A DNA stretch of 64,000 nucleotides from UBA830 sp038146925 (GTDB taxonomy: Bacteria > Pseudomonadota > Alphaproteobacteria > MPNO01 > UBA830), in the NCBI GenBank assembly GCA_038146925.1, contig JAYQSP010000007.1, positions 62,001 to 126,000 of the forward strand. Direction: 5' to 3'. Shown piece after piece: positions 42,981 to 52,725 of this stretch. Within the stretch, counting starts at the first letter, position 1. Every line of letters starts with the position of its first letter. Below the pieces are notes generated by a model. The model saw nothing but the letters and a program-made list of their open reading frames with translations. It was not told the DNA's origin and did no database searches. The position numbers and the translations under genes are program-made.

Positions 42981-44237
42981 ATGACCGACCCCAAATCGGC
43001 TTTTCTGAAAACCGTCACCGCGCGCGGCTTCGTGCATCAATGCACCGATACGGAGGCGCTCGACGCAGCGCTATCCGAAGGCACGCCGAAGATCTGCTAT
43101 ATCGGCTTCGACTGCACCGCGGATTCGCTGCATGTCGGCTCGCTGCTGCCGATCATGCTGCTGCGCTGGTTTCAGAAATCCGGTCACAAGCCGATCGTCC
43201 TGATGGGCGGCGGCACCACCAAGGTCGGCGACCCGTCGGGCAAGGACGAAGCGCGTCAGCTGATTACCGAGGAAACAATCGCCGCCAACAAGGCGGGCAT
43301 TCAGGGGGTATTCGAAAAATTCCTGACTTTCGGCGACGGACCGACCGATGCGATCATGGTGGACAACGCCGACTGGCTGGACGAGCTGTCCTACATTCCG
43401 TTCCTGCGGGATTACGGCCGGCATTTTTCGGTCAACCGGATGCTGGGCTTTGAATCGGTGAAACTCCGCCTCGACCGCGAACAGCCGCTGTCGTTCCTGG
43501 AATTCAACTACATGATCCTCCAAGCATACGATTTCATGGAACTGAACCGCCGCCACGGCTGTATCCTTCAGATGGGGGGATCCGACCAGTGGGGCAATAT
43601 CGTCAACGGCGTCGAACTGACCCGCCGGGTCGATAGCGCGCAGGTGTTCGGACTGACATCCCCGCTGATCACAACCGCGTCCGGCGCCAAGATGGGCAAG
43701 ACCGCCGACGGCGCCGTCTGGCTCAACGCCGACCGGGTATCGCCCTACGACTACTGGCAGTTCTGGCGCAACACGGCGGACGCCGATGTCGGCCGCTTCC
43801 TGCGCCTGTTCACCGACCTGTCGCTGGAAGAAACGCAGCGCCTGGAATCCCTGCAGGATGCGGAGATCAATGACGCCAAGAAGATCCTCGCCACCGAAGC
43901 GACGGCCATGTGTCATGGGCGCGCGGCGGCGGAAGAAGCGGCCAATACGGCGGCCGAGACCTTCGAACAGGGGCAGAGTGCGGAGGGCCTGCCGACGGTC
44001 GAGGTCCCCGCCGCGGAACTGGCCGACGGCATCGCCGCTTTCGCCCTGTTCGCCCGTGCCGGTCTCGCCAACAGCAACGGCGAGGCGCGCCGTCTGATCC
44101 GCGGCGGCGGCGCCCGGCTGAACGACCAGAAAATCGCCGACGAGAACGCCAACGTGTCGGCATCCGATGCCGATGGCGACGGGGTGATCAAGCTTTCGGC
44201 CGGCAAGAAACGCCACGTACTGATCCGGCAGGCGTGA
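42981..44237 (+). CDS. tyrS: Tyrosyl-tRNA synthetase
   Basis: A 418-residue class I synthetase. The HIGH-like motif is HVGS in DSLHVGSLLPIMLLRWF, and the KMSKS-like motif is KMGKT. GGSDQWGNIVNG, the tyrosine-binding region, is present. The C-terminal S4 RNA-binding domain (about 350-415) contains SNGEARRLIRGGGARLND. It charges tRNA-Tyr. It is the first of three plus-strand genes, followed by a GST gene after 23 bp. Confidence 0.98.
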   Translation: MTDPKSAFLKTVTARGFVHQCTDTEALDAALSEGTPKICYIGFDCTADSLHVGSLLPIMLLRWFQKSGHKPIVLMGGGTTKVGDPSGKDEARQLITEETIAANKAGIQGVFEKFLTFGDGPTDAIMVDNADWLDELSYIPFLRDYGRHFSVNRMLGFESVKLRLDREQPLSFLEFNYMILQAYDFMELNRRHGCILQMGGSDQWGNIVNGVELTRRVDSAQVFGLTSPLITTASGAKMGKTADGAVWLNADRVSPYDYWQFWRNTADADVGRFLRLFTDLSLEETQRLESLQDAEINDAKKILATEATAMCHGRAAAEEAANTAAETFEQGQSAEGLPTVEVPAAELADGIAAFALFARAGLANSNGEARRLIRGGGARLNDQKIADENANVSASDADGDGVIKLSAGKKRHVLIRQA

Positions 44238-44260
44238 CCGGCGCCGCCGCCGCGATAACG

Positions 44261-44872
44261 ATGAAACTCTACGTTACCCCCACGTCGCCCTATGCACGCC
44301 TCGCGATGATTGCGATGCACGACAAGGGGATTTCCGACCGGATCGAGCTTGTCTGGACGCGGACGCGGCAGCCGGAAAATCCGTTGCTCGCGGTCAATCC
44401 GTCGGGGCGCCTGCCTTTTCTTCAGCTGGCCGACGGGAGCGGCATGGAGGATACAGACCTGATAGTCGATTATTTCGACGCGCTGGCGCCGCCGCGGAAA
44501 TACGGGGTGCCCGACGGCGAAGCGCACTGGCCGTTCCGCCGGTTTGAGGCGACGGCGCGCAGCATGCTGGACGGCGTGTCGGTCTGGGCGCGGGAGATCA
44601 TCCGGCCGCCTGACGAACAATCGCCGGGCATCATCGATCACGAACGCCGCCGGGCCCTGCGGCTGGCCGACTACTTCGAGACCGTGATCGGCGAGACCGC
44701 ATTTGCCGGTGAACTGAACATGCCGCAGCTCCTGCTGTTCTGTGCGCTGGATCTGGAACGCCGCGTCCCGGAATTCGACTGGCGGGACGGTCGGCCGGCT
44801 TTGCGCAACTGGTTCGACGGTATCGCCAGCCTGCCCGCTGTGACGGCGCCTCTGCCGCCGGACAGCGCCTGA
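44261..44872 (+). CDS. Glutathione S-transferase family protein
   Basis: A 203-residue GST. It has a thioredoxin-like N-terminal domain (MKLYVTPTSPYARLAM, with Ser9 as the likely glutathione-activating residue), SGRLPFLQLADG (cis-Pro) and EDTDLIVDYFDAL. The C-terminal domain is helical. The class and substrate cannot be assigned. ATG 44261 was chosen because the upstream frame reads into tyrS. It lies 23 bp after tyrS and 76 bp before the next gene. Confidence 0.88.
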   Translation: MKLYVTPTSPYARLAMIAMHDKGISDRIELVWTRTRQPENPLLAVNPSGRLPFLQLADGSGMEDTDLIVDYFDALAPPRKYGVPDGEAHWPFRRFEATARSMLDGVSVWAREIIRPPDEQSPGIIDHERRRALRLADYFETVIGETAFAGELNMPQLLLFCALDLERRVPEFDWRDGRPALRNWFDGIASLPAVTAPLPPDSA

Positions 44873-44948
44873 CGGACGACCTTTCGAAATTCCGCGTCGC
44901 CGCGTAAAATTCCGCCACGAACCAGATCGACAACCGGGAGCGTTTTTC

Positions 44949-45485
44949 ATGGCTTATTCGCTGGAAGACTTCTGCGCGGATGCGCGCAGCGAACTGAAAC
45001 GGGACAGCGGTCCCGAGGGACGCGAACGTATCGCGCGCCATCTGGAAAAACTGCTGGTCGACAAGGATTTCGTCGCCGCACATCTCGGGCCTGAAAAACG
45101 CTCGGGCGCGGAAACGATTTATACCGATCCCGATTTCGATTTCCGCGTCATGGCGCACACCAACCGGGGCGCGTCAAACAATACGCCGCACTGCCACGGA
45201 CCGTCCTGGGTGATCTACGGTATGGCGATGAACCATGTCGAGATGACGGAATGGAAACGCGAGGATGACGGATCGGTGGACGGGCACGCCGATCTGTCGG
45301 TGGACAAGATCTATGTCCTGAACGAAGGCGAGGCGCGTGTTTACAACGAGGGCGTCATCCATTCGCTCAACCGGCCGCTGGAGACAAGGCTTGTCCGGGT
45401 GACGGGATGCGATCTCGATAAAACCCTGCGCTATCGCTACGACCCCGAGAACAATGCCGTGAAGGTGCTGGAGCCTGTAAAGTAG
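44949..45485 (+). CDS. Cupin-like protein of unknown function
   Basis: A 178-residue cytoplasmic protein. NNTPHCHGPSWVIYG contains a His-x-His pair, and GVIHSLNRP a later His, as expected for a cupin or cysteine-dioxygenase-like metal site; a Glu in MNHVEMTEW may complete it. No substrate is suggested. It has a ribosome-binding site (CGGGAG) about 10 bp upstream. It converges on the next gene with 13 bp between stops. Confidence 0.8.
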   Translation: MAYSLEDFCADARSELKRDSGPEGRERIARHLEKLLVDKDFVAAHLGPEKRSGAETIYTDPDFDFRVMAHTNRGASNNTPHCHGPSWVIYGMAMNHVEMTEWKREDDGSVDGHADLSVDKIYVLNEGEARVYNEGVIHSLNRPLETRLVRVTGCDLDKTLRYRYDPENNAVKVLEPVK

Positions 45486-45498
45486 CCATCTCCGGGCG

Positions 45499-46470
45499 TC
45501 ACGTGTCGCGCACCGAGGGGTGAAAAAGGTCGGCAACCGGTAACGGCGCGTCGATCAGGCCCTGATCCACGGTGTAGCCGATAAATCTCTCCAGGTTCGC
45601 GGCGTTGGCGGCCACGCCGCTGGTCCACAGGGACTGCCCGAAGGCGGCTGCTTCCTCTTCCGCCGTGTATTTGGCCCAGGGCAGTCGGGTCCAGTTGGGA
45701 TCCGCCAGGTACGTCTCCGCGATGTGTTCGGCATCGGCGAACACCGACATCAGGTCGGTCGCCAGTGTCGGGTGCGCGTCAATCGTCTCGTTCTTAACCG
45801 CCATGACGTGCATGATCGGCCAGTAGCCGTTCCGCGCCAGGAAATCGGCTTCGACCGCTTTCGGGTCCTCGAACAGGCGCCGGAAGTCGGCCCTCCGCTC
45901 CGCCGGCACCTCTGGCAGACGGGAATAGAACAGCGCATCGATCTCGCCGCTGCACAGCATATCCGGCAATTTCCTGCCCGACGGTATCGGGGCGATATCG
46001 AAATCGGGGTTGTTGTCGATCTTTACCGTGTCGGCGTTGCCCACCCGCCATTTGATGTCTCTCAGCGATACGTTGTATTCGGTCGCGAGATCGCCCTTGG
46101 CGAGGACCGCCAGCGTCGTTTGAAATGACTGCAGCCCGATAACGCGTCCTTCCAGATCGGACGGCTTTTCGATGCCGGAACCGGCGTGCACGAATATCTG
46201 ACCCTGGCTGAAAAGCCGTCGTGGAAAGACAGGGATAGCGGTGAACGGCAGATCCTGAGATTTCGCGACGATATAAGAGGCCAGCGATGTTTCCGCCGCG
46301 TCGAATTCGCCGTCGCGCAACATGCGTTCGTGGCGGTGAGTGCCGTCCCGCAATGCGCCGTGCTGACCGACCTGAAGGACCTGCAGTCCGGCGAGCCCGC
46401 CGGGCAATCCGACTGTTCCATCAAAGAAAGGCAGGTGCCGGTCGTACCGGTCGAGAGCGATCGAGATCAT
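45499..46470 (-). CDS. 4,5-dihydroxyphthalate decarboxylase-like / substrate-binding-protein fold
   Basis: A 323-residue protein with the type II periplasmic-binding fold. ERMLRDGEFDAAETSLASYI and IPVFPRRLFSQGQIFVH are typical of the family annotated as 4,5-dihydroxyphthalate decarboxylase or ABC substrate-binding protein. There is no signal peptide and no transporter gene nearby, which favours an intracellular enzyme over a transporter component. The ATG overlaps the stop of the YhdP-like gene by four bases (ATGA), so it is probably translated from the same transcript. The reaction is not established. Confidence 0.82.
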   Translation of the reverse strand: MISIALDRYDRHLPFFDGTVGLPGGLAGLQVLQVGQHGALRDGTHRHERMLRDGEFDAAETSLASYIVAKSQDLPFTAIPVFPRRLFSQGQIFVHAGSGIEKPSDLEGRVIGLQSFQTTLAVLAKGDLATEYNVSLRDIKWRVGNADTVKIDNNPDFDIAPIPSGRKLPDMLCSGEIDALFYSRLPEVPAERRADFRRLFEDPKAVEADFLARNGYWPIMHVMAVKNETIDAHPTLATDLMSVFADAEHIAETYLADPNWTRLPWAKYTAEEEAAAFGQSLWTSGVAANAANLERFIGYTVDQGLIDAPLPVADLFHPSVRDT

Positions 46471-49400
46471 TGGGTTGGCGCCTCGTTGTTGCTGGGTTTG
46501 CTGTTCCGGATGGCTTCCTCCTGGCTCGGCGTTTTGCCCTCGTTCAGCCCCTCGCCGCCGTCCAGAAGGTTACGAAGGAAGCCCGGCGCGAGCGCTGAGA
46601 GAGGGTTCACCGACATCGCCGGCTTTTCGACCGGCCCGGAAGCCTTGTACGAGGCGGCAAAAATGCCGCCGCCTTTTTCGCCACTGAAAATCGTGCCGAT
46701 CACGGGAATTTTGCCGAGCAGACTGTTGATCGTATAGGCGGGAACGATCGTCCCGGTGATGTCGATGGCGTCGTTGCCGAAATCGATAGTGCCGGATGCC
46801 GTGATCCCGAGTTCCGAACCCACCCCCTGCGCATCCTTGATTGTCGCGGTATCGTTTTCGAACACGAAGGGCAAGCGTACGCGGCTGAATGCGATGCCTT
46901 TGCCTGCCGCGAGGTTGCTGATCCCGGTCAGGGACGCGATGGTAAGGAGGCGTGCCATGTTGGGCGCGTTCGCGACGCGGAACCCTTTCATTTCCGCTGC
47001 GCCTGTCCACGGCGCATCCGATCCGCCTTTACGGACGCCCGACACCTCGATCGATCCGCCGACGATCGTGTCTGTAATATCCAGCGCCTTCAGGAACACG
47101 CCGGCATCCGCGGAATAAAGCGCCATCACGTGACCTTCCGCATTCGGCAGCATGCGAATCTCGATTGCCTTGCCGCCGTTGGGCAGCGCGCCGACGACAT
47201 CGATATGTTGCCAGTGTGCGCCGTCGTAATGCAGCTTCATATTCACATTGTTGGTCGCGGCACCGGGGCCGATCCAGAATTTATCGAACGCGCCCGTCAG
47301 CCGGAACGGCGGCAATTTCGGCGCATCAACGCCCTGCAGGTCGGGGCCGACGAACGGCGACGCATCGAAACCGCTGCCCTTAACCGCGATTGCATATGAC
47401 CCATCCCTGTTCCGTTTGATATCCGCGGCGAATTCCGTCGATCCAAGCTTGAACTTGTACAGCGTCAGAACGGCGATCGCCGGGGCGGTATTTTCTGTCG
47501 CGTTGGCGAAAGAGATCTTTCCCGAGGTCGAAAATACACCCGCTTCGATTTCGAAGCGGTCGATGGTTTCGATCGTGCCGTCCCGAAAAGATGCGACGAT
47601 CTGTGCGATGCCTGGGCGCCCCGGTTGTTTCGCCCAATCGAATCCCGGTACCGAAATCTTGGCGTCCTGCAGGTTCAGACCGGCGGAAAGCGACGCGGAA
47701 CCGTCGCGGCGTTCTGCGTAGACCAGTTTCAGCGGCACCGGCCCGTCGATAATTTCCGGATGGTTCAGGTCGAAAACCGACGCCAGGGCGGCATCCGCCG
47801 TCAGTTCGGCTTCCAGCTGTCGCTTCGTGTTCAGCGCGCCCGAGAAATCTTCGGTCCACGTGAAGGCTGTCTGCGTTTGTGCATAGTCGGCATTCCCGGA
47901 GGCGGTCAGCTTGTCGTTTGTCACGGTCAGCGCGACGCGTCCGTCCTTGACGCCCTTGCCTTTCAGAACGTCTGTCATCGCCAGCCCCTTGATGTTCGAG
48001 GTTGCCGAGACGCGCACTTCGTCGGCTTTAAGTGCGTCGAGCAAAGGCAGGTCGATTTGCAGGCGCGTGGCATGCGTGCCCTCGACGCCTTCAGTCGTCG
48101 GTCCGACCCGCCGCAGCAGGTTAAGACGCGGATGCGCCACAAGCTCAAGCGCCGGTTTGACGGGGCCGCGGATCAGGGCTGTAACCCCCAGCATTTCCTG
48201 CGCGCTTCCTATCTCGGTGATGTTGACCGCGCCTTCCTCGATGGCAAGTTCGCCGACGCGTCCCCGATGAACGGCGAAATCGAAACGCTCGTTGCTGAAC
48301 GTCGCCGTTGCGGCGGCGTTTGTGATTGGCGGCATCGGGGCGAGATAATCGACAGTCACATCGTGTATCGCAAAACGTCCGTTTATCGAATCGACATTCA
48401 CTTCGCCTTTGTCTGTGCCCTTGATTCCGATGCGGGCGACAAGGCTGGCCGAAGCGTCGGAGATCTTGCCGTCGCGCATGTTGGCGATTACCCAGTCGCG
48501 TGCGCCGCCGCCTGTACCGGGTAACCAGAACTTCTGCACCGCATCGACCGGCAGTTCCGGCACAAGGAGGGTGGCGTTCAGGGCGGCGATGTCTCCGACC
48601 CGGGTAACGACGCCTTTGATCTCGGCCGTCGAGTCGTCGAACTCGGCGACGAGGCTGGATATCTGTATTTGGTCCGGGGACCTGTTCACGCGGCCGGACA
48701 GCGAGATTCTGCGAAACGTGACGGGCGGTGCGTCGACACCCGGAATCTTGACGGAGCCAGGCTCGGACTCGAGTTTAAAGCTGGCGCGTCTGATATCTCC
48801 GTCCAGCCCCATCTGTGCATCGATTTCGCCGGAGATATCCGTTTGCAGGGGCGTCAGGGCGGCAAGCGCTTCGAACCGCTGGCCAAGCTTCTGCGGATTG
48901 AATTTCCGGAAACTTGCGGACATATCCACGATCTTTTTCGTGCGATCGTAATAGGCCTCTCCGTCGATCTCGGGTTCGGAAGTTTTCAGGTCGGCGGTCA
49001 GGTCGAAAGACGCGCGCAGACCGATCGGCGCACGCTCCGCGGTCAGGTCCGCGTGGCGGGCACCCCAGGTAATGCCGAGCTTCCGGTCTTCCACGCGCAG
49101 GGATGCGCCGATTACGCTCACCCGGTTGAGATAGCCCAGCCGGCCTTTCCCAACAGACGGTCTGGACAGTTCATCCAGCAGCTGTGTCAGAAGATCGCCC
49201 TCTGTTTCCCCGACCGAACCGTCAGGTTCGCCCATGCCGAAGCGGAATGAACCGTCTTCATTGCGGGACAGGCGGATGAGCGGACGAATGATTTCCAGAC
49301 TGGTCGGCGCGATTTCTCCGCGGATCAGGGCGCGGGCGCTCAATGTGACGGAAACCTCGCGGATACGCGCCAGGCCCCGACCGCCATCAGTGGTATATAG

Positions 49401-49646
49401 TCTGACTTTCAGCGCGCGCAGGTCCAGCGCCCGTTCCCATCCTGCCCAGGTCAGAATCAGGTCGTCCAGGTCCGCGTGAACCGGACTATCGGCGCGCTGC
49501 AGCAGATCATCCGCGTAGGGCAACAGGAACTTTATCGATACCGGCCCCTGCGACAGGCGCCACGCCGAGGCCGCGCCAAGGATTCCCAGTACGACTGCGA
49601 TCCCGAAAAGGACCTCAAGACAGATGATGGATGTTTTGCGAAACAT
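46467..49646 (-). CDS. YhdP/AsmA-like envelope protein
   Basis: A 1059-residue protein. The ATG at 49646 starts MFRKTSIICLEVLFG, with one membrane segment at about 6-30; the rest is periplasmic, rich in beta-strand repeats as in DUF3971/AsmA-C proteins. These long hydrophobic grooves carry phospholipids between inner and outer membranes (YhdP, TamB, YdbH in enterics). The C-terminus includes LLGKIPVIGTIFSGEKGGGIFAA, a family signature. It is divergent from glnE by 46 bp. Overlap of its stop with the next gene suggests translational coupling. Assignment is by overall pattern. Confidence 0.88.
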   Translation of the reverse strand: MFRKTSIICLEVLFGIAVVLGILGAASAWRLSQGPVSIKFLLPYADDLLQRADSPVHADLDDLILTWAGWERALDLRALKVRLYTTDGGRGLARIREVSVTLSARALIRGEIAPTSLEIIRPLIRLSRNEDGSFRFGMGEPDGSVGETEGDLLTQLLDELSRPSVGKGRLGYLNRVSVIGASLRVEDRKLGITWGARHADLTAERAPIGLRASFDLTADLKTSEPEIDGEAYYDRTKKIVDMSASFRKFNPQKLGQRFEALAALTPLQTDISGEIDAQMGLDGDIRRASFKLESEPGSVKIPGVDAPPVTFRRISLSGRVNRSPDQIQISSLVAEFDDSTAEIKGVVTRVGDIAALNATLLVPELPVDAVQKFWLPGTGGGARDWVIANMRDGKISDASASLVARIGIKGTDKGEVNVDSINGRFAIHDVTVDYLAPMPPITNAAATATFSNERFDFAVHRGRVGELAIEEGAVNITEIGSAQEMLGVTALIRGPVKPALELVAHPRLNLLRRVGPTTEGVEGTHATRLQIDLPLLDALKADEVRVSATSNIKGLAMTDVLKGKGVKDGRVALTVTNDKLTASGNADYAQTQTAFTWTEDFSGALNTKRQLEAELTADAALASVFDLNHPEIIDGPVPLKLVYAERRDGSASLSAGLNLQDAKISVPGFDWAKQPGRPGIAQIVASFRDGTIETIDRFEIEAGVFSTSGKISFANATENTAPAIAVLTLYKFKLGSTEFAADIKRNRDGSYAIAVKGSGFDASPFVGPDLQGVDAPKLPPFRLTGAFDKFWIGPGAATNNVNMKLHYDGAHWQHIDVVGALPNGGKAIEIRMLPNAEGHVMALYSADAGVFLKALDITDTIVGGSIEVSGVRKGGSDAPWTGAAEMKGFRVANAPNMARLLTIASLTGISNLAAGKGIAFSRVRLPFVFENDTATIKDAQGVGSELGITASGTIDFGNDAIDITGTIVPAYTINSLLGKIPVIGTIFSGEKGGGIFAASYKASGPVEKPAMSVNPLSALAPGFLRNLLDGGEGLNEGKTPSQEEAIRNSKPSNNEAPTQ

Positions 49647-49692
49647 GCGCGCAGAATACCAGAATCCGGACTGATCTTGACCTGGAAACGAC

Positions 49693-52600
49693 GTGACCGC
49701 AGTGTGCGGGAATCCTGCCTGCTTTGGAACGGCGCAATTGACAAAATTCTTTGATAACTGGGCCTCGGTGGCCGGGTCTCTGCCTCTTGCGGCCAATGCG
49801 GATCAGGAAACCGTGCATATGGAACGCTGGATGGAGGCAGCGGATCGAAGTGGCGACGAATCCGTTGTCACGTTCGCGGCCGATGCCGCGAAGGATGAGG
49901 CAACGGGCGCGCTGCTGTCGTCCGTGTTCGGCAATAGCCCGTTTTTGAGTCAGTGCCTGATCTCCGACCAGCCATTCGCCCGGACGCTTCTGCTGCAGGG
50001 TCCGGATGAGGCGTTTGCCGAGGCGATGGCCGCCGCCGCAGACCGGTCGCTGCTCGGATCGGAAAATATCGACCAGGTGAAGCTGCGTTTGCGGATCGCC
50101 AAGCGTCGCGCGGCGCTGACGATCGGGGTCGCCGATATCGCAGGACTTTGGTCGCTTGAACAAGTCACCGGCGCCCTGTCGGATTTTGCGGCCGAAGCGC
50201 TCGGCGCCAGTTGCCGGTTTCTGCTGCGCCAGATGCACGAAAGGGGCGATCTGGCGCTGCCGGACCCGGAAGATCCTGAAAAGGACAGCGGGCTGATCGT
50301 TCTCGGGATGGGTAAATTGGGCGCGCGGGAACTGAACTATTCCAGTGATATCGATCTGATCCTCCTCTACGACCACGACGCGGTTCCGGATACCGGCAAG
50401 GACGGGTTGCAGCACCTGTTCACCCGGTTTTCCCGCAACCTCGTCACCCTGATGGACGAACGCACGAAGGACGGTTACGTGTTCCGGACCGACCTGCGCC
50501 TGCGACCTGACCCGGGCGCGACGCCGCCGGCTATTTCCGTGCTGGCCGCCGAAATGTATTATGAAAGCACGGGCCAGAACTGGGAGCGCGCGGCAATGGT
50601 CAAGGCTCGCCCGGTCGCGGGCGACGAACAGGCCGGGCTCGCCTTTCTCGATATCCTGCGGCCCTTCATGTGGCGTCGGTCTCTGGATTTCGCGGCGATA
50701 CAGGATATCCAGTCGATCAAGCGGCAGATCAATGCCCATCGCGGCGGGGCCGAAATCGCCGTCGCGGGACATAACATCAAGCTTGGCCGAGGCGGTATTC
50801 GGGAAATCGAATTCTACGCGCAGACACAGCAGCTCATATGGGGCGGCCGGGATCCGGATTTGCGGGTCCGGGGAACCCTGCTGGCGATCGAACGGCTGGT
50901 CGCGGCCGGTCATGTGACTGACGACGCATATGCCGACCTGAAGGCCGCCTACGGGTTTCATCGACGCGTCGAACACCGCCTGCAGATGATCGACGACCGG
51001 CAGACCCATGAACTTCCCGAAGACGACGAGGGGCTGGAGGCGTTGGCGGTGTTTCTGGGGTATGACGGCCTTGCGGCGTTTACCGACGAACTTTTGCGGC
51101 ATCTGAAATGCGTCGAGCTTCACTACGCGGCGCTATTCGAGGACGAGGCCGATCTCGGCGGGCCGGGAAACCTGGTGTTCACCGGGGCGGACGACGATCC
51201 CGACACGCTGAAAACGCTGGCGGAGATGGGGTTCTCCGAACCGGCAACGGTGTCGAGCACCGTGCGCACCTGGCATGCGGGCCGGTACCGCGCCGTCCGT
51301 AGCGCCCGTGCCCGTGAATTGCTGACCGAACTTGTACCGACCATTCTGGAGGCGTTCTCGGCCTCTCCCAACCCCGATCTTGCCCTGCGGCGGTTCAACG
51401 AGTTCCTCGAAGGGCTGCCCGCGGGCGTTCAGCTTTTTTCGCTGTTCAGCGCGCATCCCGGTTTGTTCGATCTCGTCGCAGAGATCATGGGCGCTGCGCC
51501 CCGGCTTGCCGGGTGGCTCAGCCGCTATCCGATTCTGCTCGACGGCGTATTGAGCCGGGACTTTTTCGACTTCGTACCGGGACCCGATGAAATGGCCCGG
51601 GACCTGGCCGAAGCGACCGGGCAGGCGCGCGATTTTCAGGACTTCCTCGATATCCAGCGGCGTTGGGCGAATGACGGTATTTTCCAGATCGGCGCTCACA
51701 TGCTGCGCGGACGCCTGGCGCCCGTCGATGCCTCTGCGCCGTTGTCGGACATCGCCGATACGTGCCTGAGATCGCTTTTGCCGGAGATCGAAAAGGAATT
51801 CGCCGAGACGCATGGCAGGGTGCCGGGCGGCGAAATGGCCGTGGTGGCGTTCGGCAAGCTCGGCAGCCGCGAGATGACGCCGGGCTCCGACCTGGACCTG
51901 CTGTTTGTGTACGACTGTCCCGCCGACACCGACCAGTCGGACGGCAAACGCCCGCTGTCGCCGGGCCAGTATTACAGCCGGTTGTGCCAGCGTTTCATCG
52001 GGGCCATCACCGCGCCCACGGGGGAGGGCCGGTTGTACGAAGTCGATATGCGCCTGCGGCCCGCCGGTAATGCAGGGCCCATCGCGTCGTCGCTGGAGGC
52101 GTTCACCAGATATCAGGAAACCGACGCCTGGACCTGGGAGCATCAGGCGCTGACACGGGCGCGCGTCGTCAGCGCCGAAGGCAGCCTGGGGCAAAAGTTT
52201 TCCGACGTGGTAAAGGCCGTGCTTACGGCAGAACGGGACGCCGACAAGCTGGCGGGCGAGGTTGGTGAGATGAGGGAGCGTATGCGCAAGGAGCATGGCA
52301 CCGATGACATCTGGTCCGTCAAACATATCCCCGGCGGGATGGTGGATATCGAATTCGTCGCACAGTACCTGCAACTGCGGCATGCCGCGGAAGCACCCGA
52401 AATACTGACGGGTGATACGGCCTCGGCGATCGCCGTCGCCGGAGAGAGAGGCTTCATCGCCGCCGACGTTGCCGCCGATCTCGTTGCCGCGACCATCCTG
52501 TGGCGCAACGTTCAGGGAATCCTGCGGCTTACCGTAGAGGGAGGGTTCGCGGAAGACGGAGCAGCCGTGGCATTGAAACGCGTCGTCACGCGGGCCTGTG

Positions 52601-52701
52601 GGGCGGTTGACTTCGACGCGTTGAAGCAAACAATGGAAGCCACAGCGGCGAAGAGCGCCGCGCATTATAAAACGTTTTTCGGCCCGTCCGAAAACGCATA
52701 G
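49693..52701 (+). CDS. glnE: Bifunctional glutamine synthetase adenylyltransferase/adenylyl-removing enzyme
   Basis: A 1002-residue GlnE. Two nucleotidyltransferase domains are present. The N-terminal adenylyl-removing domain has GKLGARELNYSSDIDLILLYD, and the C-terminal adenylyltransferase domain has GKLGSREMTPGSDLDLLFVYD; both keep the DxD metal pair. It controls glutamine synthetase in response to PII. The GTG at 49693 is used, but ATG codons inside residues 40-50 are possible. A long antisense open frame over the C-terminal half is a shadow. Confidence 0.97.
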   Translation: MTAVCGNPACFGTAQLTKFFDNWASVAGSLPLAANADQETVHMERWMEAADRSGDESVVTFAADAAKDEATGALLSSVFGNSPFLSQCLISDQPFARTLLLQGPDEAFAEAMAAAADRSLLGSENIDQVKLRLRIAKRRAALTIGVADIAGLWSLEQVTGALSDFAAEALGASCRFLLRQMHERGDLALPDPEDPEKDSGLIVLGMGKLGARELNYSSDIDLILLYDHDAVPDTGKDGLQHLFTRFSRNLVTLMDERTKDGYVFRTDLRLRPDPGATPPAISVLAAEMYYESTGQNWERAAMVKARPVAGDEQAGLAFLDILRPFMWRRSLDFAAIQDIQSIKRQINAHRGGAEIAVAGHNIKLGRGGIREIEFYAQTQQLIWGGRDPDLRVRGTLLAIERLVAAGHVTDDAYADLKAAYGFHRRVEHRLQMIDDRQTHELPEDDEGLEALAVFLGYDGLAAFTDELLRHLKCVELHYAALFEDEADLGGPGNLVFTGADDDPDTLKTLAEMGFSEPATVSSTVRTWHAGRYRAVRSARARELLTELVPTILEAFSASPNPDLALRRFNEFLEGLPAGVQLFSLFSAHPGLFDLVAEIMGAAPRLAGWLSRYPILLDGVLSRDFFDFVPGPDEMARDLAEATGQARDFQDFLDIQRRWANDGIFQIGAHMLRGRLAPVDASAPLSDIADTCLRSLLPEIEKEFAETHGRVPGGEMAVVAFGKLGSREMTPGSDLDLLFVYDCPADTDQSDGKRPLSPGQYYSRLCQRFIGAITAPTGEGRLYEVDMRLRPAGNAGPIASSLEAFTRYQETDAWTWEHQALTRARVVSAEGSLGQKFSDVVKAVLTAERDADKLAGEVGEMRERMRKEHGTDDIWSVKHIPGGMVDIEFVAQYLQLRHAAEAPEILTGDTASAIAVAGERGFIAADVAADLVAATILWRNVQGILRLTVEGGFAEDGAAVALKRVVTRACGAVDFDALKQTMEATAAKSAAHYKTFFGPSENA

Positions 52702-52725
52702 CGGACACCGATCAGGGAGCATTAC

